A DNA stretch of 64,000 nt, from NCBI GenBank assembly GCA_026126125.1, contig JAHCJW010000002.1:1-64000 (forward strand). Direction: 5' to 3'. A model generated the notes under the pieces. The model had not been told where the DNA came from and did not search any database. It worked only from the letters and a program-made list of their open reading frames with translations. This document shows, piece by piece, positions 21,101-29,353 of this stretch. Source of the stretch: Devosia sp. (GTDB lineage Bacteria > Pseudomonadota > Alphaproteobacteria > Rhizobiales > Devosiaceae). The position numbers and the translations under genes are program-made. Every line of letters starts with the position of its first letter. Position 1 is the stretch's first letter.

Positions 21101-21751
21101 TTGCATCTTACAGGCGGAATTATCTTACCCGCGAAGGCCATGGCTTTCGACATGGATGGCACGCTCATCGACTCGACCGCTGCAATCGAGAGCATCTGGG
21201 AAGGGTGGGCGGCGCGACATGGCGTCGATATCGATGCGCTGCTTGCCCAATCGCATGGCCAGCGCGGCATCGATACGATCCGGATGTGGGCGCCCGAAGG
21301 GCTGGACCACCAGAAAGAACTGCAATCTCTTCTCGCAGAGGCGGCAATGCGCCTCGACGAGCTTCAATTGGTTCCCGGCGCCGCAGAGCTGTTGCGCTCC
21401 CTACCCACGGATCGCTGGGCGATCGTTACCTCCTCGGACGGGGTTGTGGCGCGGCGCTGGCTCAACCATCTCGATATCGCCATTCCCCAGATTTTGATCA
21501 CCGCAACTGACGTTGCCAACGGCAAGCCGGCGCCCGATGGTTATCTGATGGCGGCCGAGCGGCTCGATGTCGCGCCCGCCGAACTGCTGGTCTTCGAAGA
21601 CGCGCATAACGGCTTTATCGCCGGCGACAGCGCCGGCTCGCCGGTGATCGCCCTGGCCACTCGACTGACCGGCAGCGCCCTCGGCGGGCGACCCTGGATC
21701 GCGGATTATTCCAATGTCCGCTATGCCGAGGGCGCTCTGCATTTCGGCTGA
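21101..21751 (+). CDS. HAD-superfamily sugar-phosphate phosphatase (GPP/DOG type)
   Basis: 216 residues. HAD motif I is AFDMDGTLIDST (nucleophile and acid Asp), motif II VTSSDG, motif III K at about 143 (ANGKPAPDGYL), and motif IV VFEDAHNG. An alpha-helical cap lies between I and II. This subgroup removes phosphate from small sugar or polyol phosphates. The start taken is TTG 21101, with GGA 5 nt upstream; ATG 21140 would cut into the strand before motif I. It is divergent from the AfuABC-like importer, so dephosphorylation of the imported compound is plausible. Confidence 0.87.
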   Translation: MHLTGGIILPAKAMAFDMDGTLIDSTAAIESIWEGWAARHGVDIDALLAQSHGQRGIDTIRMWAPEGLDHQKELQSLLAEAAMRLDELQLVPGAAELLRSLPTDRWAIVTSSDGVVARRWLNHLDIAIPQILITATDVANGKPAPDGYLMAAERLDVAPAELLVFEDAHNGFIAGDSAGSPVIALATRLTGSALGGRPWIADYSNVRYAEGALHFG

Positions 21752-21799
21752 GAGCAACAAGGTTCGGCCCGCTATGCGGGCCGACGCCACTCCACATAA

Positions 21800-21903
21800 A
21801 GCATGTCTCCCGAAAGTGGCCCCGGTTTCGGGACTAAAGACATGCTGCAAAACAAAGGGCTAAAGCGCAGGGAGCGAATCTGAAAGATCGCGACGCGCTT
21901 TAG
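21800..21903. repeat. Palindromic repeat, family 1 (two-unit copy, inverted relative to 16761-16859)
   Basis: The reverse complement reads like the 16761-16859 copy: a CTAAAGCG/CGCTTTAG-type unit, the CCCTTTGTTTTG joiner, then the GCATGTCT/AGACATGC unit. It lies 48 nt after the HAD gene. The intergenic stretch 21752-22256 (505 nt) otherwise holds the family 2 repeat and the promoter of the next gene. Confidence 0.88.
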
Positions 21904-22035
21904 GCCGACGTCAAAACCTCATCCTTTAGACATTTTTGAAGTGCTGCCCCTGGGCGCTGCCCGTCTTCCTATGCAGGGGCGGCAACACTCTTTTGTGACC
22001 CCCTCGCCCCGCTCTGGGGTTGCCCAGCGCATAAA

Positions 22036-22132
22036 GCGGCATGCGTTCCGTCGAACGCAAATCGCCGCTCTAATCCCTTGTTTACACATCAGATTATCCA
22101 AAGCCGTGAGGACACTTTTCGGCCCGATGCTT
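22036..22132. repeat. Palindromic repeat, family 2
   Basis: It begins GCGGCATGCGTTCCGTCGAA and ends ACACTTTTCGGCCCGATGC. A matching copy is at 63266-63366. It contains the palindromic core GTTCCGTCGAAC and the recurrent ATCCCTTGTTT segment. Confidence 0.85.
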
Positions 22133-22149
22133 CAGACAAAAGAATCTTA

Positions 22150-22186
22150 TTAACACACTTGAGTTAAGTTAATGGCTCTGCATAGT
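22150..22186 (+). promoter_or_regulatory. Candidate promoter and inverted repeat of the first PIG-L gene
   Basis: TTGAGT (22159-22164) and CATAGT (22181-22186) are 16 nt apart. The -35 is overlapped by the inverted repeat TTAAC (22150-22154) and GTTAA (22163-22167), with GTTAA repeated directly after. The ATG is about 70 nt downstream. Confidence 0.35.
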
Positions 22187-22256
22187 TGCTCCCATGACCG
22201 TTGCAAACGGCCGTGGAGGGCCGGCGCGCAAGACGGTCATGGAGAGGAAAAGATCA

Positions 22257-24761
22257 ATGACACGTTTGACCCGGCGAACCTTTATCGCTTCCGTTCCCCC
22301 TTTGCTGGCGGCTACGCAGATTCCGGCCTGGGCGGCTCCCGCCTCCAATCTGGAACTGATCGCGGCTCAGAAGGGAGAGCCCGCAATCGTCAAGCTCTAC
22401 CGCCAGTTGGAGCGCCTGACGTCGACCGTGACATTGATGACCACGGGCGCCCATCCGGATGACGAGCCGAGCGGCATGCTGGCTGCACTGCGCCATGTCT
22501 ATGGCATCCATCCAGTGCTCTATTGCATCACGCGCGGCGAAGGCGGCCAGAACGCCATTGGCCCGGAGCGGGGTTCGGTTCTCGGCGTGTTGCGCACCCG
22601 CGAAATGACCGAAGCCTCGCGCGCGCTCGACGCCTCGCTGGCCTTTGGTGGCCAGGGCCACAATGACAGCGTGCACGATTTCGGCTTCTCCAAGGACCCC
22701 AACCAGACCATTGACCGCTGGGGCCGCGACCGCGTCATCGAGCGCATGACCTGGGCGTTCCGCTACTACCGCCCCGACGTGATCATGAACTGCTTCCTCG
22801 ACGTGGGCGGCCAGCATGGTCATCACCGCGCCGCCAATGTGGCAACCTTCGTGACAGCCGGAATTTCCGGCAATGCGGCCGAATTCCCCGACCAGATCGC
22901 CGCCGGGCTCAAGCCCTGGAGCGTGCCCAAGATCTACCAGCCCGCATGGGGTGGCGGCGGTGGCGTCTATGACGACGAAACTCCGCCACCGCCACAGACC
23001 CTGGTGGTCCGTGCGCCCGAGCGCGATCCGATCTCCGGCGCCACTTTCCCGCAAATGGGCGAATGGTCCCGCTCCTGCCACCTGACGCAGGGCATGGGGT
23101 CCTGGCGCCCCGATCCACAGACCGAATGGCCGCTCAACCTGAGCTGGGCCGCCAATGGCCAGGCTGGCGTCGAGGAAAACGACATTCGTGACGGCCTCAT
23201 CGCCACGGTCGGCCACGTCGCCGAACTCGACGGCATGCCCGCTTCGGCGGCCGATGCGCTGCGCAATGCCCATGGCGTGATCGAAGAAGCCATTTCCGAC
23301 TATGGCGACCCGGTTGTAGTCACCAAGAAGCTGGCCGAAATCGGCAAGGCCATCGCCGAAGCCCGCGCCAGCCTGCCCGAGGAACTGGAACTGCAGGCCG
23401 GCCACCGGCTCGACCGCAAGATCAAGGAAGTCGATCTGGCACTGGCCACTGCTGCCGGCATGCATATCCGTGCCTTCACCGACGGCGGCGATCTGCGCCC
23501 GGGCCAGGACATCGTGGTCAAGGCCATCGTCGATGCGCCGGACAGCGTCACAGTGGAATCGGTTGCGGTCATCGCTCGCGACGGCATCAACAGCGAGCCC
23601 GCAGAAGGCGGCGTCAAGGTTTCGATCGCCGCCGATTCGGCGCTGACCAACCCGCTCAACGAGCAGTTCGACCCGCTCGGGGGGAATGGCGATGCTTATG
23701 TGCGCCTCACCGCCAACATCGCCGGCTACAAGGCCGTGCTCGATATCGACCTCGAAGACGCACTGCGCGTGCTGCCCGAAGCGTCGCTGGAACTGAAGCC
23801 CGACGCCGTGGTATTCAACACGGAAGCGGAAATCGTTCCTGTGGAAATGACCGCCGTCGTATCGGGTGCGACCACGGCCGATCTCGACTTCAACCTGCCC
23901 GAGGGCTGGTCGATGACGGCAACCGGCGAGAAGGGTCTGGAAGCGGGCACGTTCGAGCTGGCGCCGCCGGAGGAACTTGGCACCGAGCGCATCACCATCG
24001 CACCCAAACTGCTCGACAAGCAGGCCTATGCCATCAATGTCTTCTCCTATCCCCATATCGGCCGCTCGGTAGTGCCTACGGAAGTGGCAGTGCCGGTGCA
24101 GTCGGTTGGGGCGGTGATTCCGGAAGGCAAGATCGGCTATATCGGCGGCGGCAACGACAACGTGGCCATCTGGCTCAAGCGTCTCGGCGTCAAGCTCAAG
24201 GAACTCAGCCCGTCCGATATGGAGGCGGGGGCCTATCGCGACCTCGATACCTTGGTCGTGGGCATTTTCTCCTTTGGCCGCCGCAAGGATCTGGTTGCCG
24301 CCCTGCCCGGCGTGCATGAATGGGTGAAGAATGGCGGCCACCTGGTGACCCTCTACCACCGACCGTCCGATGGCTGGAACAACGACACCGTGCCGCTGGC
24401 CTATCTCAAGATCGGCACGCCTTCGATCCGCTATCGCGTCACGGATGCCAAGGCGCCGGTGACCATGCTCGAGCCCGATCACCCGTTGCTGACCTATCCG
24501 AATGCGATCAGCGAAGCAGATTGGGCCAACTGGGACAAGGAGCGCGGGCTCTACTTCGCTTCCGAATGGGACGAAGTCTATAAGCCGCTCCTGGCGATGA
24601 GCGACGCCGGCGAAGAGCCGCTGACCGGCTCGCTGCTTTCCGCCGAGATCGGCGAAGGCCGCCACACCCATACCAGCCTCGTGCTGCATCACCAGCTCGA
24701 CAAGCTGACACCGGGTGCGTTCCGCATCATGGCCAACCTGATTCAGCCAGCGAAACGCTAA
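22257..24761 (+). CDS. Large PIG-L-family deacetylase, probably Tat-exported
   Basis: 834 residues. The N-terminus has a twin-arginine signal (LTRRTFIASVPPLLAATQIP, with ALA-like cleavage after PAWA), so the mature enzyme is probably periplasmic. The PIG-L/LmbE domain (about 55-290) has the zinc motif GAHPDDE and the second ligand region GGQHGHHRAA. Beta-sandwich and glutamine-amidotransferase-like segments fill the rest (GYIGGGNDNVAIW, then HLVTLYHRP). PIG-L enzymes such as MshB and BshB remove acetyl from N-acetylglucosaminyl conjugates. A second, shorter homologue is encoded at 26965-29328. Start at ATG 22257, with AGAGGAA 8 nt upstream; earlier in-frame ATGs at 22242 and 22194 lack this. 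It ends at a strong terminator. Confidence 0.88.
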   Translation: MTRLTRRTFIASVPPLLAATQIPAWAAPASNLELIAAQKGEPAIVKLYRQLERLTSTVTLMTTGAHPDDEPSGMLAALRHVYGIHPVLYCITRGEGGQNAIGPERGSVLGVLRTREMTEASRALDASLAFGGQGHNDSVHDFGFSKDPNQTIDRWGRDRVIERMTWAFRYYRPDVIMNCFLDVGGQHGHHRAANVATFVTAGISGNAAEFPDQIAAGLKPWSVPKIYQPAWGGGGGVYDDETPPPPQTLVVRAPERDPISGATFPQMGEWSRSCHLTQGMGSWRPDPQTEWPLNLSWAANGQAGVEENDIRDGLIATVGHVAELDGMPASAADALRNAHGVIEEAISDYGDPVVVTKKLAEIGKAIAEARASLPEELELQAGHRLDRKIKEVDLALATAAGMHIRAFTDGGDLRPGQDIVVKAIVDAPDSVTVESVAVIARDGINSEPAEGGVKVSIAADSALTNPLNEQFDPLGGNGDAYVRLTANIAGYKAVLDIDLEDALRVLPEASLELKPDAVVFNTEAEIVPVEMTAVVSGATTADLDFNLPEGWSMTATGEKGLEAGTFELAPPEELGTERITIAPKLLDKQAYAINVFSYPHIGRSVVPTEVAVPVQSVGAVIPEGKIGYIGGGNDNVAIWLKRLGVKLKELSPSDMEAGAYRDLDTLVVGIFSFGRRKDLVAALPGVHEWVKNGGHLVTLYHRPSDGWNNDTVPLAYLKIGTPSIRYRVTDAKAPVTMLEPDHPLLTYPNAISEADWANWDKERGLYFASEWDEVYKPLLAMSDAGEEPLTGSLLSAEIGEGRHTHTSLVLHHQLDKLTPGAFRIMANLIQPAKR

Positions 24762-24768
24762 ACGCTTC

Positions 24769-24798
24769 CGGCTCGCGGTCCCCTCCCTCCGCGAGCCG
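24769..24798 (+). terminator. Hairpin directly after the first PIG-L gene
   Basis: CGGCTCGCGG and CCGCGAGCCG form a perfect 10-bp stem with a 10-nt pyrimidine loop, 7 nt after the stop codon. No T-run follows; it is probably a stabilising hairpin before the terminator at 24821. Confidence 0.6.
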
Positions 24799-24820
24799 TC
24801 CCCGCCGCACTCGCGGCAGA

Positions 24821-24860
24821 AAACCTCCGATCCGGCGCCGGATCGGGGGTTTAACTTTTT
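24821..24860. terminator. Bidirectional intrinsic terminator
   Basis: AAACCTCCGATCCGGC pairs with GCCGGATCGGGGGTTT (one mismatch), flanked by A-rich sequence on the left and TTTAACTTTTT on the right. It separates the convergent PIG-L gene (stop 24761) and amine oxidase gene (stop 24917). Confidence 0.85.
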
Positions 24861-24916
24861 GTGGCCTTGGAGCAAGTCTGCCCAAAGTGGGAGCCAATTT
24901 TGGCGGTGCGCGTAAC

Positions 24917-26089
24917 TCAGTCCAGCAAACGGGCGAGATTAAAACTCGAAAGGTCGATTGCCGATCGCCCGTCCACAGCCCATTGCGCCACGCTTTCACC
25001 AATTGCGGCGGAATGTTTGAAGCCGTGGCCGGAGCACGGCGAGACCACCAGAACATTGTCATGATCGGGATGGTGATCGATGAGGAACATGCTGTCGGCG
25101 GTGGCGGTGTAGATGCAGGTGGTGGTGCGTACCGCTTGGCGGACGGCCCCGGCCATCCGCCCGGAAATATGGAAGTCGAACATGCGCTGACTGTCGCTTT
25201 CCGGTACGTCGCGGTCGATATTGTCCGGATCGCTCGCAGCACCATAGAACTCGTCGGCGGTCTTGAAACTCAGCCCGTCGAGCGAGGGAAAGCCGTAGAA
25301 AAAGCCATCCTGGGTATCCCCATGCGGCCACATAAAAACCGGCGACTTCGTCCAGGCGGCAGGGGCGTCGGGGGCCAATGCGAACCAGTGCATGACCTGA
25401 CGGGTTGGCTTTAAAATACCCTCATAGGGCGCCCCCAGCAAATGAGCAGCCCATGGACCAGCGGAGACGATAAGCTGTGCCGCACCGATGGTTGATCCGT
25501 CGGCGAGATGGAGGGTGACGCCATTGGGCTGCGCATCGATCCGCACCACCTGGTGGCCGAACTGCAGCACCGCGCCCATCGCCTTCGCCCGATCGAGTTG
25601 CGCGGATACGCAATTTTCGGGCACGAGATAGCCGCCGCCGGGCTCGTAATAGCCGATCTCGGACTCCAGCGGCATCAGGTTGGGGAAACGATAGCGGATT
25701 TCAGCGGCCGAAAGAATTTCATGGGGAATGTCGTAGCGCTCGGCGGCGGCGATGGAGCGGCGGATGAAGCCGGTGCGACCGGGCCGTTCGACATCGTCAT
25801 TGTGTTCGGAGACGATGATGCTGCCCACCTTATGCAACAGGCTCCGCCCGGTTTCGGCTTCCAGTTGCCGCCAGATCTCATGCGAGCGTTTGGCCAGAGG
25901 CACATAGGCCTCGCCCTCGCCGATGCCGCGCCTGGTGATGCGGGTTTCGCCATGAGTGGAGCCATGGGCATGGGGTGGCTGGAACCGATCTATGCCGATG
26001 ACCCGCACTCCGCGCCGGGCCAGTTGATAGAGCGCGGCACTGCCCATGGCCCCGAGGCCGATGACGGCGAGGTCAAATGTCTGAACCAT
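24917..26089 (-). CDS. FAD-dependent amine oxidase of the SolA/monomeric sarcosine oxidase family
   Basis: 390 residues. The dinucleotide fold begins at once (DLAVIGLGAMGSAALYQLAR). The Cys in TTTCIYTATAD corresponds to the covalent FAD attachment cysteine of monomeric sarcosine oxidase, and SGHGFKHS is the conserved C-terminal flavin loop. The family oxidises secondary amines (sarcosine, N-methyltryptophan, and in fungal relatives fructosyl amino acids). It is the last gene of a minus-strand operon after an EamA transporter (17-nt overlap) and a PIG-L deacetylase, so its amine substrate may come from the same conjugate. The exact substrate is unknown. Confidence 0.88.
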   Translation of the reverse strand: MVQTFDLAVIGLGAMGSAALYQLARRGVRVIGIDRFQPPHAHGSTHGETRITRRGIGEGEAYVPLAKRSHEIWRQLEAETGRSLLHKVGSIIVSEHNDDVERPGRTGFIRRSIAAAERYDIPHEILSAAEIRYRFPNLMPLESEIGYYEPGGGYLVPENCVSAQLDRAKAMGAVLQFGHQVVRIDAQPNGVTLHLADGSTIGAAQLIVSAGPWAAHLLGAPYEGILKPTRQVMHWFALAPDAPAAWTKSPVFMWPHGDTQDGFFYGFPSLDGLSFKTADEFYGAASDPDNIDRDVPESDSQRMFDFHISGRMAGAVRQAVRTTTCIYTATADSMFLIDHHPDHDNVLVVSPCSGHGFKHSAAIGESVAQWAVDGRSAIDLSSFNLARLLD

Positions 26090-26963
26090 TATTGGATACG
26101 TCCTTGGCTGGGTAGCGACGGTCGAGACGCGCGGTCAGGGCCAGCGCAAAAAGAATAATGACAATACCAAAGATGGTGGTCCAGGCCGGCACTTCGCCAA
26201 AGGCGAAGAAGCCGGCGAAACTGGCGAGAACGATCGAGAGATAGCCGAGCGGAGCCAACACATTGGCAGGGGTCGATTGGTAAGCGCGCAGATAGCAATA
26301 TTGCGCCACCTGGGCGATGACGCCGATGCCGAGCAATAATGGCCAGGATGAGGGCGCAACCGGCTGCCAGGCAAAGGCAGCGGGAATGGCGGAAAAAATG
26401 GTGAGACCGACCGTATAAAATACCATGAGAACAGTGGTGTTTTCATCCTTGAGCGCGCGGGTCTGCACGGTTGCGAGCGAACCGAAGAGAACCGCGGCCA
26501 GGGCGGCGAGAATGCCGGCATTCCAAGCGACTTCGCCCGGGGCGACCATGACCATAACCCCGGCAAAACCGATAGCCGCGCCGATCCAGCGCCAGGGGCC
26601 TGAACGCTCGCCGAGCATGAAGGTGGCCAGGGCCAGCACCACCAGCGGCCGCATGAAGCCAATGGCATTGGCCAGCGCCAGTGGCAGGGCGGTGAGCGCA
26701 GCGAAATTGGCATTGAGCGCCGCCGTATTGCAAAACACGCGGAAGGCGTGACGGCCCCATTGCTGTGTCTGGCGCAGGGCGTGACGATGGCGCCACGCCA
26801 GCGGCAGCACGCTGACCAGCCCAACCAGCGAGCGGATGAACACCATCTGCACGGCGGGATAATCGGCACCTCCGAGCTTGACCAGCACCGTCATGATGGT
26901 GACGAGGCTCATGTCGCAGAGCAACCAGACCATCCCCTTATCGGGCGCGGCGGGCTTGGACAT
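26073..26963 (-). CDS. EamA/DMT-family transporter
   Basis: 296 residues with about 10 membrane helices and two EamA repeats (LPLALANAIGFMRPLVVLAL in the first, VLAPLGYLSIVLASFAGFFA in the second). Members export or import amino acids and small metabolites. The ATG at 26963 is one base from the stop of the PIG-L gene upstream (TGA-G-ATG), and the 3' end overlaps the oxidase gene by 17 nt, so the three are translationally linked. An open frame that continues upstream of the ATG lies inside the PIG-L gene and is not coding. Confidence 0.88.
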   Translation of the reverse strand: MSKPAAPDKGMVWLLCDMSLVTIMTVLVKLGGADYPAVQMVFIRSLVGLVSVLPLAWRHRHALRQTQQWGRHAFRVFCNTAALNANFAALTALPLALANAIGFMRPLVVLALATFMLGERSGPWRWIGAAIGFAGVMVMVAPGEVAWNAGILAALAAVLFGSLATVQTRALKDENTTVLMVFYTVGLTIFSAIPAAFAWQPVAPSSWPLLLGIGVIAQVAQYCYLRAYQSTPANVLAPLGYLSIVLASFAGFFAFGEVPAWTTIFGIVIILFALALTARLDRRYPAKDVSNNGSDI

Positions 26964-26964
26964 C

Positions 26965-29328
26965 TCAGGCTGGTTGCAGGAGATTGGCCATGATGCGGAA
27001 GGCGCCGGGAACCAGGCGATCGAGTTGATGATGCAGCACGAGACTGGTGTGGGTGTGGCGGCCCTTGCCGATTTCCGCCGAGAGCATAGAGCCGGTGAGC
27101 GGGTTTTCGCCTTCGTCGTGCATGGAGAGGAGCGGCTGATAGGCCTTGTCCCAATCCGAGGCGAAATAGAGGCCGCGCTCCTTGTCCCAGCCGGCGAAAT
27201 CATCCTGGGTGATGGCGTTGGGGCCGGCCAGCAATTTGTGGTCGGGGGCAAGCACGGTGACCGGCGCCGCCGGATTGGTGACGCGCCAGCGCAGCGAGGG
27301 CGAGCCGATGACGAGACGTCGCGGTGGCGTGGTCTCGGGCGTCCAGCCATCGGTGGGACGATGATAAAGGGTGACAAGATGCCCGCCCTGTTCGACCCAA
27401 TGGTGAAGACGCGGCGCGGCAGCGGCAAGATCGGGCCGGTTGCCGAAGGCGAAAATACCGACGACGATAGTGTCGAATTCGGCAAGGCTGCCGGAAAGGG
27501 CGTCCGCTTCCAGCATTGTGGGATTGGCGCCCATGCGGTCGAGCCAATGGCCGACGCGGTCGCTGCCGCCGCCGATATAGCCGATGCGGGATTTGGGCAA
27601 AGTGAGATCTAGGGCCAGAATGTCGAGGGCCAGCGGTTTGACGAAACGGGTGCGCCCGATATGCTGATAGGCAATCGGCGTCACCTGATGGGCCACCCGA
27701 CCGGCAATACGAACGGGCAGGCTATGACGGCCCGGCGCCAGAGCTGGCGTAGCTGTGAGGCGAAAACCGTCTGTCTCAGCGGTGAATTCGACGCCCTGAG
27801 GAGCTTCCAGCGCCATCTGTGTCAGATCGGGCTGCGGCTTGACCGCGACGTGATGACTTGCCTCGGCCGGAAGCGGGATAATCAACGCCTCGGGGGCAAG
27901 GGTCAGCGAATGGGGCGGCTGGACCTGGAATTGCTCTTCGGTATCGACGCTGAAACTGATGGTTTCCCCTATGAGGGCAGCGGTGACGGAGAGCCAGAGG
28001 GTGCCATTGCCGCCCAGGCTTGACCAATCGGGGGCAAAGGCATTGGTGATCTGGGCGTCGGCGCGAACCTTGAGGGTGAGGTTGGCCCGGGTCTCAACCT
28101 CGACGGGCCCGGCGGGGTCGAGTGCGGCGCCGCCTATGGGCTGGACGGCAATAGTATCGGCAAGGCCGGGCTCGACTTCGACCATGAGGTCGACGCTGCC
28201 GCCCGGTACGACATCGGCCGAGGCCAGGCCGACGTAAACGCGGATATTGGCGGCTGCGGCGATGGCCGCGTCGATCTCGACCAGCTTGCGGGCGAGACGG
28301 TGGTCATGGAGGTCGAGCACCTTGGCATCGAGCGCGGACTGGGCTTCGCCGATGTGGCTCCGGGCAGCCAGAAGGGCCCGGATGGCGGCCCTGGCATCGG
28401 GGAAAGACGCGATGGCTTCGGCGAGGGCGGCATCAGCGGCGCCGAGAGCGACATGCGGGGCGAGATCGGCCAGCCGGGTTGGCAGTTCGGCCAGAATATC
28501 GGGTTCCAAACCGCCCGCGAGCAGATGCAGGTCCCAGCGGGCCGGCGCGGGGTGGATCCAGTGCCCCATGTTCTGGCTCGCGTGATAGGCACGGGAAATC
28601 TCGCCCAGCCGATCATAGGCGAGGCCGGTCGCCGGATCGAAACTCCGCGCGATGACTGTGGTGGTGGCTGGCGGCGGCGGCACTTCGTCGTCGTAGTAGC
28701 CGTTTTCGCCGCCGGTCCAGGCGGGGAGATAGTATTTGGCAACGCGCCAGGGTTTGAGGCCCTCCGCAGCGTGTTCCAGGAAGCACGCGGGGTCGGCGGC
28801 GAGCGCCAGGGCGGTTTCGGCGGCCTGTGTCATGGCGCGGTGATGGCCATGCTGGCCGGGCACGTCGAGGAAAGTGGGGATGACGATATCGGGCCGGAAC
28901 TGGCGGTAGGCGCGAACCAAACGCTCGATGGTGCGGTCCTTGCCCCAGCGCGACAGCGTATCGGGGCCGGATTTGGAGAAACCGAAATCGTGGACCGGGT
29001 CATCCGGACCATGGCCGAGCCAGGCCAGGTCGGCGTCGATGACACGAGCGGATTCTTCCATTTCACGGCTGCGCATGACGCCCAGCACACCGCCACGCTC
29101 GGGACCCAGAATGTTCTGGCCGCCTTCGCCGCGGGTCGAACAGGCGATCACCACCCGCATGCCATGCTGGTGGCGGAGGGTGGCGAGCAGGCCGTTCTGC
29201 TCGTCATCGGGGTGGGCGCCGGTGTTCATGACGGTCAGCGGCGAGGCGAGGCGACCAAGGGCGTGACGGAAGGTGACGAGATAGGGCTGGGCCGCCTGTC
29301 GGCGGAGGCGTTCGCGACTGGTGAGCAT
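26965..29328 (-). CDS. Large PIG-L-family deacetylase, cytoplasmic
   Basis: 787 residues, homologous over its length to the protein at 22257-24761. Shared segments include GAHPDDE, TRGEGGQN, HGHHRA, GYIGGGSDRVGHWLDRMG and LVTLYHRPTDGW. It lacks a signal peptide: the frame begins MLTSRERLRRQAAQPYLVTF shortly before the catalytic motif, so it should act in the cytoplasm. By family knowledge it is a zinc-dependent N-acetylglucosaminyl-conjugate deacetylase. Start at ATG 29328 with GGAA 7 nt upstream, 25 nt after the ROK stop codon. It is the second gene of the ROK-PIG-L-EamA-oxidase operon. Confidence 0.87.
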   Translation of the reverse strand: MLTSRERLRRQAAQPYLVTFRHALGRLASPLTVMNTGAHPDDEQNGLLATLRHQHGMRVVIACSTRGEGGQNILGPERGGVLGVMRSREMEESARVIDADLAWLGHGPDDPVHDFGFSKSGPDTLSRWGKDRTIERLVRAYRQFRPDIVIPTFLDVPGQHGHHRAMTQAAETALALAADPACFLEHAAEGLKPWRVAKYYLPAWTGGENGYYDDEVPPPPATTTVIARSFDPATGLAYDRLGEISRAYHASQNMGHWIHPAPARWDLHLLAGGLEPDILAELPTRLADLAPHVALGAADAALAEAIASFPDARAAIRALLAARSHIGEAQSALDAKVLDLHDHRLARKLVEIDAAIAAAANIRVYVGLASADVVPGGSVDLMVEVEPGLADTIAVQPIGGAALDPAGPVEVETRANLTLKVRADAQITNAFAPDWSSLGGNGTLWLSVTAALIGETISFSVDTEEQFQVQPPHSLTLAPEALIIPLPAEASHHVAVKPQPDLTQMALEAPQGVEFTAETDGFRLTATPALAPGRHSLPVRIAGRVAHQVTPIAYQHIGRTRFVKPLALDILALDLTLPKSRIGYIGGGSDRVGHWLDRMGANPTMLEADALSGSLAEFDTIVVGIFAFGNRPDLAAAAPRLHHWVEQGGHLVTLYHRPTDGWTPETTPPRRLVIGSPSLRWRVTNPAAPVTVLAPDHKLLAGPNAITQDDFAGWDKERGLYFASDWDKAYQPLLSMHDEGENPLTGSMLSAEIGKGRHTHTSLVLHHQLDRLVPGAFRIMANLLQPA

Positions 29329-29353
29329 TCTTGATTTCCAGAAAAGGCAGGGA

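Noticed and set aside
24862..24898. A degenerate copy of repeat family 1 (AAGTCTGCCCAAAGTGGGAG)
   Set aside because: It resembles the second unit loosely but the arms do not pair well; too weak to list.
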